Shown in pieces: positions 44,330 to 53,210 of a stretch of 64,000 nucleotides of DNA. The notes beneath the pieces are model-generated. The model had not been told where the DNA came from, did not search any database, and worked only from the letters and a program-made list of their open reading frames with translations. Source of the stretch: Alishewanella agri BL06 (GTDB taxonomy: Bacteria; Pseudomonadota; Gammaproteobacteria; Enterobacterales; Alteromonadaceae); contig NZ_AKKU01000025.1 of the NCBI RefSeq assembly GCF_000272005.1, forward strand, positions 91,493-155,492. Direction: 5' to 3'. Position numbers and translations under genes: made by a program. The first letter of the stretch is position 1, and each line of letters starts with the position of its first letter.

Positions 44330-46291
44330 ATGCAGCAAGTTATCCGCGATTTATCCATCGGTCGTAAGTTAATGCTGTTACTCAGTTTACCGGTGCTGTT
44401 ATTACTGTGGCTGGCCAGTAGCCAACTAATGAACCGGCTGCAGGAGGTGCAGGTGGCACAGCAGGTAGGCGAAGCAATAGAGGTCAGTGTGGCGATGGGC
44501 GAGCTAATTGGCGCGTTGCAAGCGGAGCGTGGCGCCAGTGGCGTGGTGATCAATAGTCAGGGGCAACGCTTTACTGACCGGTTGCGTCAGTTACGGCAAA
44601 GCAGTGACCAGCAGCTGGCTCGCTTTCAACAGCACCGCCAGCCGGAGGTATTACAGCTACAGCAACGTTTTAGCGAATTAACTGCACTGCGCCAGCAAGT
44701 GGATAGCTTTGGCATTAGCGCCAACCAATCGGCAGAGCGTTACACCAGTCTGATCCGGGCATTAATGGATTTTAACCAACAGTTAGAAGCCGGCCTGACC
44801 CATCTGGCGATGGCCAGACAACTGAATTTACTTAACCAGTTTATTGAAATGAAAGAGCGCGCCGGGCGTGAACGAGCGATCCTCGGTTTGGCATTTAGTC
44901 GTAATAGCTTTACCCCTGAATTATTAACCCGCTTTACCAATAACCTCGGCGCCTTTAATGCTTACGAAGAGAACTTCTTAAAAGCACTGGCACCAGCACA
45001 GCTGCAACGGGTGCAAGCCATACAGCAGGATCCGAGCTTTGCCGAGGTCAGCCGGTTACAGCAGTTGGCTTTTACCGTGCCGCTTGGCGAGGCATTGGGT
45101 GTTGATGATGGTGCCTGGTTTGATATAGCCAGCCGCCGGATCAACCAACTTACGACCTATGAGCGGGAGTTAAGTGCTGAGATTGCAGCCCAAGCCAAGG
45201 TGCTGGCCGCACAAGCCCGGCAGAGCCTGGTGATGCTGGCGCTGGTCATTTTGTTGGCCTTGACGGCTGTAGGCATATTGACCGTGCTGATTGCCCGGAA
45301 TATCCGTTTGGCGGTACAGGAAATTGAGCGGGTTATGACGGCACTGGCGAAGCGGGATTTGACACAACGCAGCCAATATCAGGGGCGGGATGAGTTTGGC
45401 CGTATCGCCCTGTATGCCAACAATATGGCCGATGAGCTGCAAGGCGTGATGCAGGAAATTGGTTCGGCCACCGCGCAGGTCGCCACTGCAGCAGAGGAAT
45501 CTTCGGCCGTGACACTGCAAACCAGTAAAGGCGTGCAGCAACAGCAGCAGGACACGGAACTGGTCGCCACCGCGATGCATGAAATGAGTGCTACGGTGCG
45601 TGATGTCGCCAGCAGTACGGCTGAAGCGGCGGCCCTGTCAGAGCAAGTACAAAAAAATGCCGGTAGTGGTCAGCAAAAACTACAGCAGACGATCGCACTG
45701 ATTGAGCGCCTGGCACAGCAAGTCAGTGGTACCGCGCAGGTGATTGAACAGGTAAAACAGGATAGCAATGCCATTAGCTCAGTGCTGGATGTGATCCGCG
45801 GCATCGCTGAACAAACCAACTTGCTCGCGTTAAATGCGGCGATTGAGGCGGCCCGTGCCGGCGAACAAGGTCGGGGCTTTGCCGTAGTGGCAGATGAAGT
45901 TCGTACCCTGGCGCAGCGCACCGCCAAATCAACCGGCGAAATTCAGCGCATGATTGAGGGCTTACAACAAGGGTCAGTCAAGGCGTCTGAAGCCATGCGT
46001 TTAAGCTTGCAGCAAGCCGAAGAGGGTACCAGTAATGTCAATGAAACCGGCCGTATTCTGCGTGAAGTACTGGAAGGGATCAGTGGTATTAATGATAAAA
46101 ATATCCAGATTGCCTCTGCTGCTGAAGAACAGACCACAGTGGCTGATGAAATCAATCAGAAAGTGCTGAGTATCAGCGATGTGGCGGTACAAACCAGCGC
46201 CGGCGCCGAACAAACCGCGGTGACCAGTCGCGAACTGGCAAGATTGGCGGAGCAGTTAGAATCCCTAATTGGCCGCTTTAAATTAGCCTAA
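44330..46291 (+). CDS. Methyl-accepting chemotaxis protein with NIT nitrate/nitrite sensor domain
   Basis: 653 residues. A membrane helix at ~12-31, a periplasmic NIT domain (~45-290) with the signature [16 protein letters not shown], a second helix (~300-322), HAMP (~323-376) and a full MCP signalling domain with tip [23 protein letters not shown] domains of chemoreceptors such as P. aeruginosa McpN bind nitrate, so taxis to nitrate is likely. AGAGG precedes the ATG. A NarL-type heptamer pair upstream ties expression to nitrate, and a hairpin terminator follows. Confidence 0.92.
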   Translation: MQQVIRDLSIGRKLMLLLSLPVLLLLWLASSQLMNRLQEVQVAQQVGEAIEVSVAMGELIGALQAERGASGVVINSQGQRFTDRLRQLRQSSDQQLARFQQHRQPEVLQLQQRFSELTALRQQVDSFGISANQSAERYTSLIRALMDFNQQLEAGLTHLAMARQLNLLNQFIEMKERAGRERAILGLAFSRNSFTPELLTRFTNNLGAFNAYEENFLKALAPAQLQRVQAIQQDPSFAEVSRLQQLAFTVPLGEALGVDDGAWFDIASRRINQLTTYERELSAEIAAQAKVLAAQARQSLVMLALVILLALTAVGILTVLIARNIRLAVQEIERVMTALAKRDLTQRSQYQGRDEFGRIALYANNMADELQGVMQEIGSATAQVATAAEESSAVTLQTSKGVQQQQQDTELVATAMHEMSATVRDVASSTAEAAALSEQVQKNAGSGQQKLQQTIALIERLAQQVSGTAQVIEQVKQDSNAISSVLDVIRGIAEQTNLLALNAAIEAARAGEQGRGFAVVADEVRTLAQRTAKSTGEIQRMIEGLQQGSVKASEAMRLSLQQAEEGTSNVNETGRILREVLEGISGINDKNIQIASAAEEQTTVADEINQKVLSISDVAVQTSAGAEQTAVTSRELARLAEQLESLIGRFKLA

Positions 46292-46299
46292 TGCTAAAG

Positions 46300-46327
46300 G
46301 GCTCCGATTGCTGTACTGGTCGGAGCC
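46300..46327 (+). terminator. Hairpin terminator after the NIT-MCP gene
   Basis: GGCTCCGA pairs with TCGGAGCC (8-base stem) starting 9 bases after the stop, followed by a weak pyrimidine run (CTTCTCCTC). Confidence 0.5.
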
Positions 46328-46378
46328 GACTTCTCCTCATGCCATAGGTTCGAGCATCGGTGCCAGATACGCTAAGAC

Positions 46379-46657
46379 TTATAAAATCTTATTGCGCACC
46401 AGATTGCGGCGTACACTCTGACATAGCTTACCAAAGCGACGTAGCTCATCAAATTTCGGGATGCGGCCTTGCTTTAGTGCGCTTTCCCAAAAACATAGCT
46501 CAGAATCGACCATTTCCAGCATTTTTTTCGGGCAACCCTGACAGTCACTGTTGGTGATACCACAGACATAGGTGGCGGGTTCGTATAGAGGGAGGCTTTG
46601 CTTCACCTCGCTGATCAGTAGCTGCATCGCAGTAGCCAGATCGGGTTTAGCACTCAT
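46379..46657 (-). CDS. Small cysteine-containing hypothetical protein
   Basis: 92 residues, soluble. A cysteine cluster CGITNSDCQGCPKKM plus a later SELCFWE and a C-terminal KLCQSVRR could bind a metal or cluster. I do not recognise the family. GAGGAAC lies before the ATG. It is convergent with the NIT-MCP gene, and its stop is about 50 bases from that gene's terminator hairpin. Confidence 0.6.
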   Translation of the reverse strand: MSAKPDLATAMQLLISEVKQSLPLYEPATYVCGITNSDCQGCPKKMLEMVDSELCFWESALKQGRIPKFDELRRFGKLCQSVRRNLVRNKIL

Positions 46658-46761
46658 GGGGTGTTCCTCTGAGACGACGGCTGAGCAGATTTTACCGCCT
46701 GCAGTAGCACAGTGCTATGCCTCTGCCGGGGTACTCCACTTAGCCCCGGCCAAAAGCCCGC

Positions 46762-47961
46762 TCAGATTGTCTGGAGTTGCCGCAGCTGATGTTGAAACAG
46801 CGCGGCAATCACATCTGACTGTGTCACTAATCCCAGCAAGGTGCCATCAGCTGCGATAATGGGAATATGGTGTAAGCCTTTATCGGATAACAAGGGCACC
46901 AGCGTAACAAGGTGCTCATCCGGTCCTACGGTAACTAATTGTGTACTCATGCGATCGGCAACGGTCAGCTTTTGCTGCTGTTTATAATGGCGCTGTAGCA
47001 ACAGCGCATTCACTTGCTTTAGCAGCGCGGCATAGCTGGGCACTTGCAGCTGTTTTAGAATATCTACAGTAGCGATAATGCCGATTAAGCGCTGATCTGC
47101 ATCGACGACTGGCAGGCTACCGATCTTATGTTTGCGCAGCAACTGCCAGGCCATAAATAGCGGTGTGTCGGCCCGCACAGTAATCAAGTCTTGCGACATA
47201 ATATCGCGACAGCGGATGTCGCCACTAAAGCGTTGATACGCATTTAGCTGAGCACGCTGATACAGCCGCTCCAGATCTTGTTCGCTGATATCAACTACCG
47301 TATCAAAGCTATTCAGTGCCATCACTAAATCTTCGGCTTGTAGGCCAAGGCGTTTTAGTGGTGAGGGATCCTGATGTAAATGGACCGGGTCAAATTGTTG
47401 TGGTGGTGGTTGTAAACCCCGTTTTAACCAGAACTTCTGCAATAAAAGTGCGACAGCAAGCATCACCAACACATTTAACGCCACCGGATAGAGCAAAAAC
47501 TCGTAACCAAGCAGGCTATCGGTAGAAGCGATAACCGGCACCAGGGCAGTGGCGCCACCAGGTGGATGCATACACTCAAACAAATACATTACAAACAGCA
47601 CCAGCCCCACTGTTGCTGCTGCCATCAGCGCCAAATCGGTGAATAGATGGGAGCAAATTAACCCCACCGTAGCCGAAATCAGATGGCCGGCGGCGAAGGA
47701 CCAGGGTTTCGCCAGCGGGCTGTTCGGTAAACCAAATAACAGTACAGAAGATGCCCCCATCGATGCCAGCAGCACAATAGTACTGGCGGTATCGGCCAGT
47801 TGCAGGCTGGTGTAGGTCACGATAAAAAGAGCCACAAAGGCCGCCAGTGCCACTTTTAACCGTTCTGCCAGCGGGATGGCAGATAAGCGCTGGCTATCGC
47901 TATTGCGTAGCCCTAACCGGGCCAGCAGGGTTGTAAGCAGAGAAGTTGCTGGAATTCGCAC
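46762..47961 (-). CDS. HPP-family membrane protein with two CBS domains
   Basis: 399 residues. Four membrane segments (~35-185) form an HPP domain with MGASSVLLFGLPNSPLA and the name-giving ECMHPPGGATAL. Two CBS domains follow (~248-305 and ~325-390), starting DIMSQDLITV and DRMSTQLVTV, which usually bind adenine nucleotides. HPP proteins of plants and cyanobacteria have been linked to nitrite transport, so with the surrounding nitrate genes a nitrite role is possible here, but not shown. The gene appears monocistronic. Confidence 0.88.
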   Translation of the reverse strand: MRIPATSLLTTLLARLGLRNSDSQRLSAIPLAERLKVALAAFVALFIVTYTSLQLADTASTIVLLASMGASSVLLFGLPNSPLAKPWSFAAGHLISATVGLICSHLFTDLALMAAATVGLVLFVMYLFECMHPPGGATALVPVIASTDSLLGYEFLLYPVALNVLVMLAVALLLQKFWLKRGLQPPPQQFDPVHLHQDPSPLKRLGLQAEDLVMALNSFDTVVDISEQDLERLYQRAQLNAYQRFSGDIRCRDIMSQDLITVRADTPLFMAWQLLRKHKIGSLPVVDADQRLIGIIATVDILKQLQVPSYAALLKQVNALLLQRHYKQQQKLTVADRMSTQLVTVGPDEHLVTLVPLLSDKGLHHIPIIAADGTLLGLVTQSDVIAALFQHQLRQLQTI

Positions 47962-48014
47962 ACTAAGACCCGAGAGAAAATCGCCAAAGCGGCCAGTATA
48001 AGCAGGAACGCGCT

Positions 48015-48044
48015 AAAAAAACACCGCAGCGTCAGCTGCGGTGT
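48015..48044 (-). terminator. Rho-independent terminator of nrdDG
   Basis: On the minus strand, a perfect 10-base stem (ACACCGCAGC/GCTGCGGTGT) with a 4-base loop followed by seven T. It lies about 70 bases after the nrdD stop. Confidence 0.85.
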
Positions 48045-48111
48045 GGGCTAAGAGCCGGGAGTTAACCAGGTTATTGCAAAGGTTGACGCGCGGCTTTGCT
48101 GTCGTCAACAC

Positions 48112-49914
48112 CTAGCCAGTTTTTTGTAAATGGGAATGGGTATGGCGCTGATAATACCGCAGGCTATGTTCCTGGCGGCGACCCTTACTAAAGGCCGAAA
48201 CCCGCTTTAAATACCCTATTACCCGAGTGCCGTAATCAATATCCTGACTGCCACATTGGGCACAGGCGCACAGGGTGCGTTTGTCGATAGCTTCGCAATG
48301 GTTACAGATAGTGATTTTGACGTTAACGCAAAAGTAGTTGCAGCCAGTGGTGGCGGCGATATTTAGCAGTTGCAGATAGCCCTGCAGATCCAGCTTTTCT
48401 TCCAAGTTCAGGTGCAGCGCTGAGCCGCCATCGAGATAATTTAATAGCTCGCGGCCATGTAACTGAAACTTATCCAGCGCATTGCTTTGCTCGTCTTCCA
48501 CCACATAGAAATAGGAGTTATAGCAATCACGCGGCACGAAATAGCCATCTGCACGATCCCATTTAGCATTTTTAACACCCAGATTTTCCGCTGGCACAAA
48601 CTCAGTATTAAACAGATAACCATATTCGGCTTTAGCGGCTTTGTTAGCGTCAAAGATCACTTTTAATTGCTGTTGCACAAAGCGGATATAATCCGGGTTA
48701 TTACCAGCGGTTAAGCCTTGTGACTCTGCCGCTTCTACCATGCCGTTAATGCCAATGGTTAAAAACTGCTTGTCGAGGCTGATAAAACCAGCGTCGTATA
48801 CGGTTAACAGGCCAGCTGCTTTGTACTCTTCCATAAGCTTGCGGTACGCCACCTGATATTTATGGATTTTGCTGACTTCGCTGGCTAAATCACGGCCATC
48901 CTGGATCAGGCGGTTCATATTAAGGGTAATCACATTGATGGAGCCGGTGGCGACGCCGCCCGCGCCCAGGGAATAAGAAAAGGTATTATCGCTGATTTCA
49001 CTGCGCAGCCGGCAGCAGCTGGCCAGCGAGTCGGCGTTATCCGACTGATAGATAAAGAACGAATTCCCGGCTGCCATTTCGCGGGCGATCTCAGTGGCAA
49101 ATGGTTGATCTTTGCAGTGGCCGTTTTCCGTTAACATAGCGACGGTAACGACCGGGAAGGTGAGGATAGTTTTCTCGCGCTCCTGATTAAACCAGCTTAA
49201 GAAAAACTGTTGCAGCGCCGACACCGAAGACCACTCTGGTTTTACAAAGTCCGGAAACACAAAGTTGCCAAACATGCTGTCAAAATAGTGCTGGTCATAG
49301 ACCGAGATATTCCAGAATACACTCTGATAACCGCGCGCCGCCGCCGGCTGGTTTAGCGCATACACCACATGCTGCAGGTGGTTTTCGATTTGTTTGCGAT
49401 GGGTCTGCAGATAGTTATCGCCATAATCTTTGCGCGCAAAGTAGTCGAAGTAGGTCAGAAACTCGACCGTGGCCACGGCACCGGCAAACTGGCTGGAAAC
49501 CGCGAATACAAAGTTAACGAAGCAGCCACAGAAGGACTCCAGATGCTTCGGTGCCTGCGATTCACCTCCAAGTTTGGTTAAGCCATCGCGTAAAAACGGA
49601 TACATGGTGACCGACACACAATAGGGTTTCAGGCTGGTTTCGTCGTGCACATAAATTTCATGTTGTTCGATTTGGCGTACATACTCTGCTGCCAGCTCAG
49701 CATCAAATAACTGACGGATCTTGTTGCTGACCAGAGCGCGGTTAACCTGAATAAACTGATCTTTCATCAGCTCGGCTTCCAGGGTGGCAATATTCTTCTG
49801 GGTTACATTGGCATTGGCATCCAGTTTCGAGCCATCGGCTGCATTGGCTGCCTGTAAGTAGTGTTCAATAAAGTGGAGTTTTTTCTGCAGTTGTTCGGTG
49901 TTAAGCGCCGCCAT
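48112..49914 (-). CDS. nrdD: NrdD, anaerobic (class III) ribonucleotide reductase, without ATP-cone
   Basis: 600-residue glycyl-radical enzyme reducing ribonucleoside triphosphates without oxygen. The C-terminal zinc site has two CxxC pairs (CNHC, CAQC) and the glycyl-radical loop RVIGYL puts the radical Gly at 567. It is about 110 residues shorter than E. coli NrdD because the N-terminal ATP-cone is absent, so dATP inhibition through a cone is not expected. The third of three clustered ATGs (49914) is chosen because GAGGGA is then 6 bases away. nrdG lies 22 bases upstream of that start. Confidence 0.93.
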   Translation of the reverse strand: MAALNTEQLQKKLHFIEHYLQAANAADGSKLDANANVTQKNIATLEAELMKDQFIQVNRALVSNKIRQLFDAELAAEYVRQIEQHEIYVHDETSLKPYCVSVTMYPFLRDGLTKLGGESQAPKHLESFCGCFVNFVFAVSSQFAGAVATVEFLTYFDYFARKDYGDNYLQTHRKQIENHLQHVVYALNQPAAARGYQSVFWNISVYDQHYFDSMFGNFVFPDFVKPEWSSVSALQQFFLSWFNQEREKTILTFPVVTVAMLTENGHCKDQPFATEIAREMAAGNSFFIYQSDNADSLASCCRLRSEISDNTFSYSLGAGGVATGSINVITLNMNRLIQDGRDLASEVSKIHKYQVAYRKLMEEYKAAGLLTVYDAGFISLDKQFLTIGINGMVEAAESQGLTAGNNPDYIRFVQQQLKVIFDANKAAKAEYGYLFNTEFVPAENLGVKNAKWDRADGYFVPRDCYNSYFYVVEDEQSNALDKFQLHGRELLNYLDGGSALHLNLEEKLDLQGYLQLLNIAATTGCNYFCVNVKITICNHCEAIDKRTLCACAQCGSQDIDYGTRVIGYLKRVSAFSKGRRQEHSLRYYQRHTHSHLQKTG

Positions 49915-49936
49915 AGCCATTCCCTCTTGCATTTTG

Positions 49937-50398
49937 TTAGTTAGGTTGTTGAAACAGCGAATTCAGACACTGGCCTGTTCGCAAATCGATAAATTTTTGG
50001 TTAGTCGTCAGGCTCTGCAGGCCGCCACGCTCAGGCAGCCAACGCCCGGTTTTAATAAAGGTCAGCTCGCGGCGCAGCGCGCCGCTGACATCTGACAACT
50101 CCAGCCCGGTATACAGACAGCACTTTAAACCGGCGGCCTTGCTCAGGCTTAACAGTGGCATTAGCTCTGGCTCCTGCCACTCGCCACCTAAAAACAGCAC
50201 ACAACTAATCAGCCCCTGATAATCTTGAAGCCGCCGTGCAAAATGCTCTGCCGACAGTGGCTGGCCCTGGCGGGCATCCCAGCTATCGGCACTATGGCAG
50301 CCTTTACAACCCAGCTGGCAGCCACTAAAGGTGTAGGCCAGTGACACCTCTCCCGGTACTTCCTGCCAGACAATCTGTTCTGCAATATAACGAAGCAT
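49937..50398 (-). CDS. nrdG: NrdG, activase of anaerobic ribonucleotide reductase
   Basis: 153-residue radical-SAM enzyme that generates the glycyl radical on NrdD. The [4Fe-4S] cysteines are C27, C31 and C34 in CQLGCKGCH. The length matches E. coli NrdG. AAGGG precedes the ATG. It is the first gene of nrdGD, reversing the E. coli order. Confidence 0.93.
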   Translation of the reverse strand: MLRYIAEQIVWQEVPGEVSLAYTFSGCQLGCKGCHSADSWDARQGQPLSAEHFARRLQDYQGLISCVLFLGGEWQEPELMPLLSLSKAAGLKCCLYTGLELSDVSGALRRELTFIKTGRWLPERGGLQSLTTNQKFIDLRTGQCLNSLFQQPN

Positions 50399-50401
50399 AA
50401 A

Positions 50402-50448
50402 ACCCTTTATATTGTGTTGATATTTTAAATTGGCACTAGATATTGTGT
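50402..50448 (-). promoter_or_regulatory. Pair of NrdR boxes before nrdG
   Basis: On the minus strand ACACAATATCTAGTGC (50433-50448) and ACACAATATAAAGGGT (50402-50417) each match 14 of 16 positions of the NrdR box ACACWATATATWGTGT. They start 31 bases apart, three helical turns, the usual NrdR spacing. The proximal box overlaps the nrdG Shine-Dalgarno. Confidence 0.8.
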
Positions 50449-50478
50449 TTTAGCTTAGGTGCTTAGAGCGAAAAAAGA

Positions 50479-50492
50479 TTGATCCAGATCAA
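50479..50492 (-). promoter_or_regulatory. FNR-type box for nrdGD
   Basis: TTGATCCAGATCAA, a perfect TTGAT-N4-ATCAA palindrome, 81 bases before the nrdG ATG. At class II spacing the start of transcription would fall near 50444, inside the distal NrdR box, so NrdR could block what FNR activates. Confidence 0.8.
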
Positions 50493-50642
50493 GGTTTCGG
50501 TAGTGGGCAGCGCGTATCAGTGCGCCAGGTCGCGCCACTGCAGCAATCTTTACCCCATCGGTGGTAGCGGTTTTTTGCTTCAGCCCCGGTTCAGCGCACT
50601 TTGCCAAAATCAACTTGTGTTTAGCCAGAAATGGAGCCTGCT

Positions 50643-51167
50643 ATGAAAACAGGTATCAACAAAACGCTGTTAATCGCGACCCTGTTAACCCTGCCAGCCT
50701 GGCCGCTGAGTGCCCATCAGGAGCGCTACGACCCAGCCGAGCGGGTGGTGCAGGATGTGCTTGCGTTTACACTGCAACGGGCGGCAGATGAGATTTTACG
50801 GGTGTCGCGCATTGACCCGGTATATCAGGGGTACAGTCGGCATTATGAAATCCGCCACGCACCGCCGCGGGTGGACGACCGTACCCGCCAGCAATTACGC
50901 CGCTTAGCCGCTGATCATCAGCGTAAGCTTGCCAGCTATGAGCGTGAATTGGATCGGGAGCTGGATAAACTGGCCCGGGATTACCGCCACGATCATCGTA
51001 AAGGTAAAGGGCGGCCCCATTATAAAGAGCGGGAGAAATTCCAGCGTAAAGTAGATCGCGCCTATGATAAGTTCGCCGCCAAGGTCGAACGCGAACATGA
51101 TCGCTTTGATCGCCAACGTGACCGTATTCTGCGTGATGCGTATGCCTATCAGCCCAGAAGATACTAG
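50643..51167 (+). CDS. Secreted, highly charged helical protein of unknown function
   Basis: 174 residues with a signal peptide (cleavage near PLSAHQ, ~residue 24), so periplasmic or outside the cell. The mature part is dominated by Arg, Lys, Asp and Glu in heptad-like helices (LASYERELDRELDKLARDY; FQRKVDRAYDKFAAKVERE), suggesting a coiled coil. No known domain recognised. GGAG lies upstream of the ATG. It is followed after 80 bases by a small cytochrome-like lipoprotein gene. Confidence 0.7.
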   Translation: MKTGINKTLLIATLLTLPAWPLSAHQERYDPAERVVQDVLAFTLQRAADEILRVSRIDPVYQGYSRHYEIRHAPPRVDDRTRQQLRRLAADHQRKLASYERELDRELDKLARDYRHDHRKGKGRPHYKEREKFQRKVDRAYDKFAAKVEREHDRFDRQRDRILRDAYAYQPRRY

Positions 51168-51247
51168 TTGACCACTGACATCCGGCATTGACATTGTGCC
51201 GATTGCTGGTTTAATCGGTACAGATGTCAGTTACCGGAAATGACCTG

Positions 51248-51646
51248 ATGCGCAGTTTGTTGCTTGTTGTCGTAGTGCTGCTGACTGCCTGCAGCACTAG
51301 TCAGCACGATGCTGAATTGAATAGTGCCAACACGCTGCAAGATGCCTTGTGGCAGCAAGGACAAGATGAATTTATCCGTTGTGTGGCTTGTCACAGTGTT
51401 GAAGCCGGTTCTAATACCGAGTTTGGGCCGCATTTACACCAATTGATAGGCCGCAAGCTGGCTGGATTGGATGATTATCTGTATACCGAGGCCGTAAAGC
51501 AGATTGATTTGGTGTGGACCGAAGAGGTATTAGATGCCTGGCTGGCGAAACCGCAACAACTGGTGCCTGAGATGTGCCTGCCGTTTACCGGTATGAGATC
51601 AGCTGAAGCCAGACAAGCCTTAATCGCCTATCTGAAAGGACAATAA
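51248..51646 (+). CDS. Small c-type cytochrome lipoprotein
   Basis: 132 residues. A lipoprotein signal LLTACS gives acylated Cys15. A single heme-binding CVACH motif (C45, C48, H49) follows, with PHLHQLIGRKLAG as in class I cytochromes c2, and a likely sixth ligand Met116 in MCLPFTGM. It would be a membrane-tethered periplasmic electron carrier. ATG 51248 is chosen because it puts the signal peptide at the very start; an ATG at 51224 would add eight polar residues. It converges on the nar operon. Confidence 0.82.
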   Translation: MRSLLLVVVVLLTACSTSQHDAELNSANTLQDALWQQGQDEFIRCVACHSVEAGSNTEFGPHLHQLIGRKLAGLDDYLYTEAVKQIDLVWTEEVLDAWLAKPQQLVPEMCLPFTGMRSAEARQALIAYLKGQ

Positions 51647-51675
51647 AAAGCCGCCATCTGAACACCAGTGGCGGC
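51645..51675 (-). terminator. Rho-independent terminator of narGHJI-ppiC
   Basis: Minus strand: GCCGCCA and TGGCGGC pair over a 12-base loop and are followed by TTTTTATT. It lies 48 bases after the ppiC stop. A second small hairpin (ACCAGC/GCTGGT) lies between them. Confidence 0.8.
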
Positions 51676-51722
51676 GCGGAGAGACCAGCTGAGAGGCTGG
51701 TTGAGAAGCCCTGTAAGGCGAT

Positions 51723-52490
51723 TTATTGCATTAGCGGTGAGTCAGACAGCTGGAAATCGTAGCCGTCGATGTTCGCCTGCACAATCAGTTGATGGATATA
51801 TTGCGCCACCGCTTTACGTCGTACTTTTTCATTTAAATAATCGGCAATTTTTTGTTTCACCGCACTGTACGGCAGCTGTTGCCCCGGCACTTTACGCATT
51901 ACTTCAACCACATGTATGCCATAGCGACTTTCGATACCTTGCGGCATTAAACCGGGCTCAGCGCTAAAAATCTGCCGTTCAAACTCGGGTACGGTCTGGC
52001 CGCGGCTGATTTGGCCTAAACTGCCGCCGGTTTCTTTTGATGGGCAAGCGGAGTAATTGCGTGCTGCCTCGACAAAGGACGTGCCTTGCTGCAGTTGTTG
52101 GACCAGAATCTCCGACAGGGTTTTCGCTTCAACCCGGGCGGCATCATCTTCCGGCGCTGCCGCCAGCAGAATATGCCGCACTTCTAACAGCGGCGAGCTT
52201 GTAAAGCGCTGCGGATTCAGTTTGTAGTATTGCTCACATTCAACGTCAGTGGCGGTCGGGATCATTACCTCGCGTGCCAGTAACGCATCCAGATAGTTAT
52301 TTTCGGTAACCACATTATTTTCGGTACTGATTTCCAGCCCCAGTTCAGCAGCACGTTGGCGTAGTAACTCGCCAATTACCAGCGATTCGGCAGCTTTTAA
52401 CATCGCCGTGCGTTTGCTGTCTGCCGGATGGTATTGCATTTCCGCCATAATGGCAGCTTCGCTAATTGGGGTATCGTTAACCTGAATCAT
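51723..52490 (-). CDS. Cytoplasmic parvulin-type peptidyl-prolyl isomerase of the nar operon
   Basis: 255 residues, no signal peptide. An N-terminal helical SurA/NifM-like part precedes a PpiC rotamase domain (~120-215) with EVRHILLAAAPED, SKETGGSLGQISRGQ and GIESRYGIHVVEV. It probably helps fold or assemble the nitrate reductase, as parvulins appear at the end of nar operons in other proteobacteria. ATG 52490 has GGAGGT directly upstream; an earlier in-frame start lacks one. It is 19 bases after narI. Confidence 0.9.
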   Translation of the reverse strand: MIQVNDTPISEAAIMAEMQYHPADSKRTAMLKAAESLVIGELLRQRAAELGLEISTENNVVTENNYLDALLAREVMIPTATDVECEQYYKLNPQRFTSSPLLEVRHILLAAAPEDDAARVEAKTLSEILVQQLQQGTSFVEAARNYSACPSKETGGSLGQISRGQTVPEFERQIFSAEPGLMPQGIESRYGIHVVEVMRKVPGQQLPYSAVKQKIADYLNEKVRRKAVAQYIHQLIVQANIDGYDFQLSDSPLMQ

Positions 52491-52509
52491 TTTGACCTCC
52501 ATCCCGCCT

Positions 52510-53199
52510 TTACCGCACAAACCGCTGGCGCACTATCTGGTGCTGCCGGCTGATATACTGCACTGGTACACTTAACATATGCACCAGTCGGCTGAACGGA
52601 AACACCACAAACAGAGTCATGCCCAGGAACACATGCAGTTTAAAGATCCAATGTACGCTACTGATGGACTCTGCGGCCGCGACGGAGTTAAACGTAACCG
52701 TATTTTGTGCCCAGGCCATTAACTTCAGCATTTCCTGACCGTCCAAATGTCCAACGGAAACAAAGATCGACAGTAAGCCCAGAATCAATTGTGCGTAGAG
52801 TAACAGCAGGATAGCGATATCCATTGGGTTACTGGTGGCACGAATACGCGGGTTAAACAGCCGCCGTTTGATGAGTATGGTCAGGCCGTAGAAGCAGATT
52901 AAACCAAAGATGCCGCCGGCAACGATCGCAATCATCTGCTTCATGGCGCTGGTAATACCGAACAAATACCAGAGTTCTTTTGGCATCAGCAGGCCGGCAA
53001 AGTGGCCTAAAAAGATCCCCAGAATACCGATATGAAACGCAATACTACCTTTGCGCAGTTGCTTGCTTTCCAACAGCTGAGATGAACTGGTTTTCCAGGT
53101 ATATTGTTCGCGGTCATAACGGATCCAGCTACCCAGAACCATAATCGCGATCGCGATGTAGGGATAAATCCCAAAGGCAAACAAATTTAAGTGTGCCAT
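52510..53199 (-). CDS. narI: NarI, cytochrome b subunit of respiratory nitrate reductase
   Basis: 229 residues with five membrane helices. It oxidises quinol at the periplasmic side and passes electrons through two b hemes to NarH. Heme-ligand histidines are seen in FHIGILGIFLGHFAG and VHWIFKLHVFLGM. GGAG precedes the ATG. Its heme could come from hemN, which lies about 17 kb away. Confidence 0.96.
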   Translation of the reverse strand: MAHLNLFAFGIYPYIAIAIMVLGSWIRYDREQYTWKTSSSQLLESKQLRKGSIAFHIGILGIFLGHFAGLLMPKELWYLFGITSAMKQMIAIVAGGIFGLICFYGLTILIKRRLFNPRIRATSNPMDIAILLLLYAQLILGLLSIFVSVGHLDGQEMLKLMAWAQNTVTFNSVAAAESISSVHWIFKLHVFLGMTLFVVFPFSRLVHMLSVPVQYISRQHQIVRQRFVR

Positions 53200-53210
53200 T
53201 TTAATGCTCC

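Noticed and set aside
48112-49914. NrdD as an N-terminally truncated pseudogene
   Set aside because: The catalytic barrel, zinc site and glycyl-radical loop are complete and it has a good ribosome-binding site; cone-less NrdD proteins such as that of phage T4 are active.
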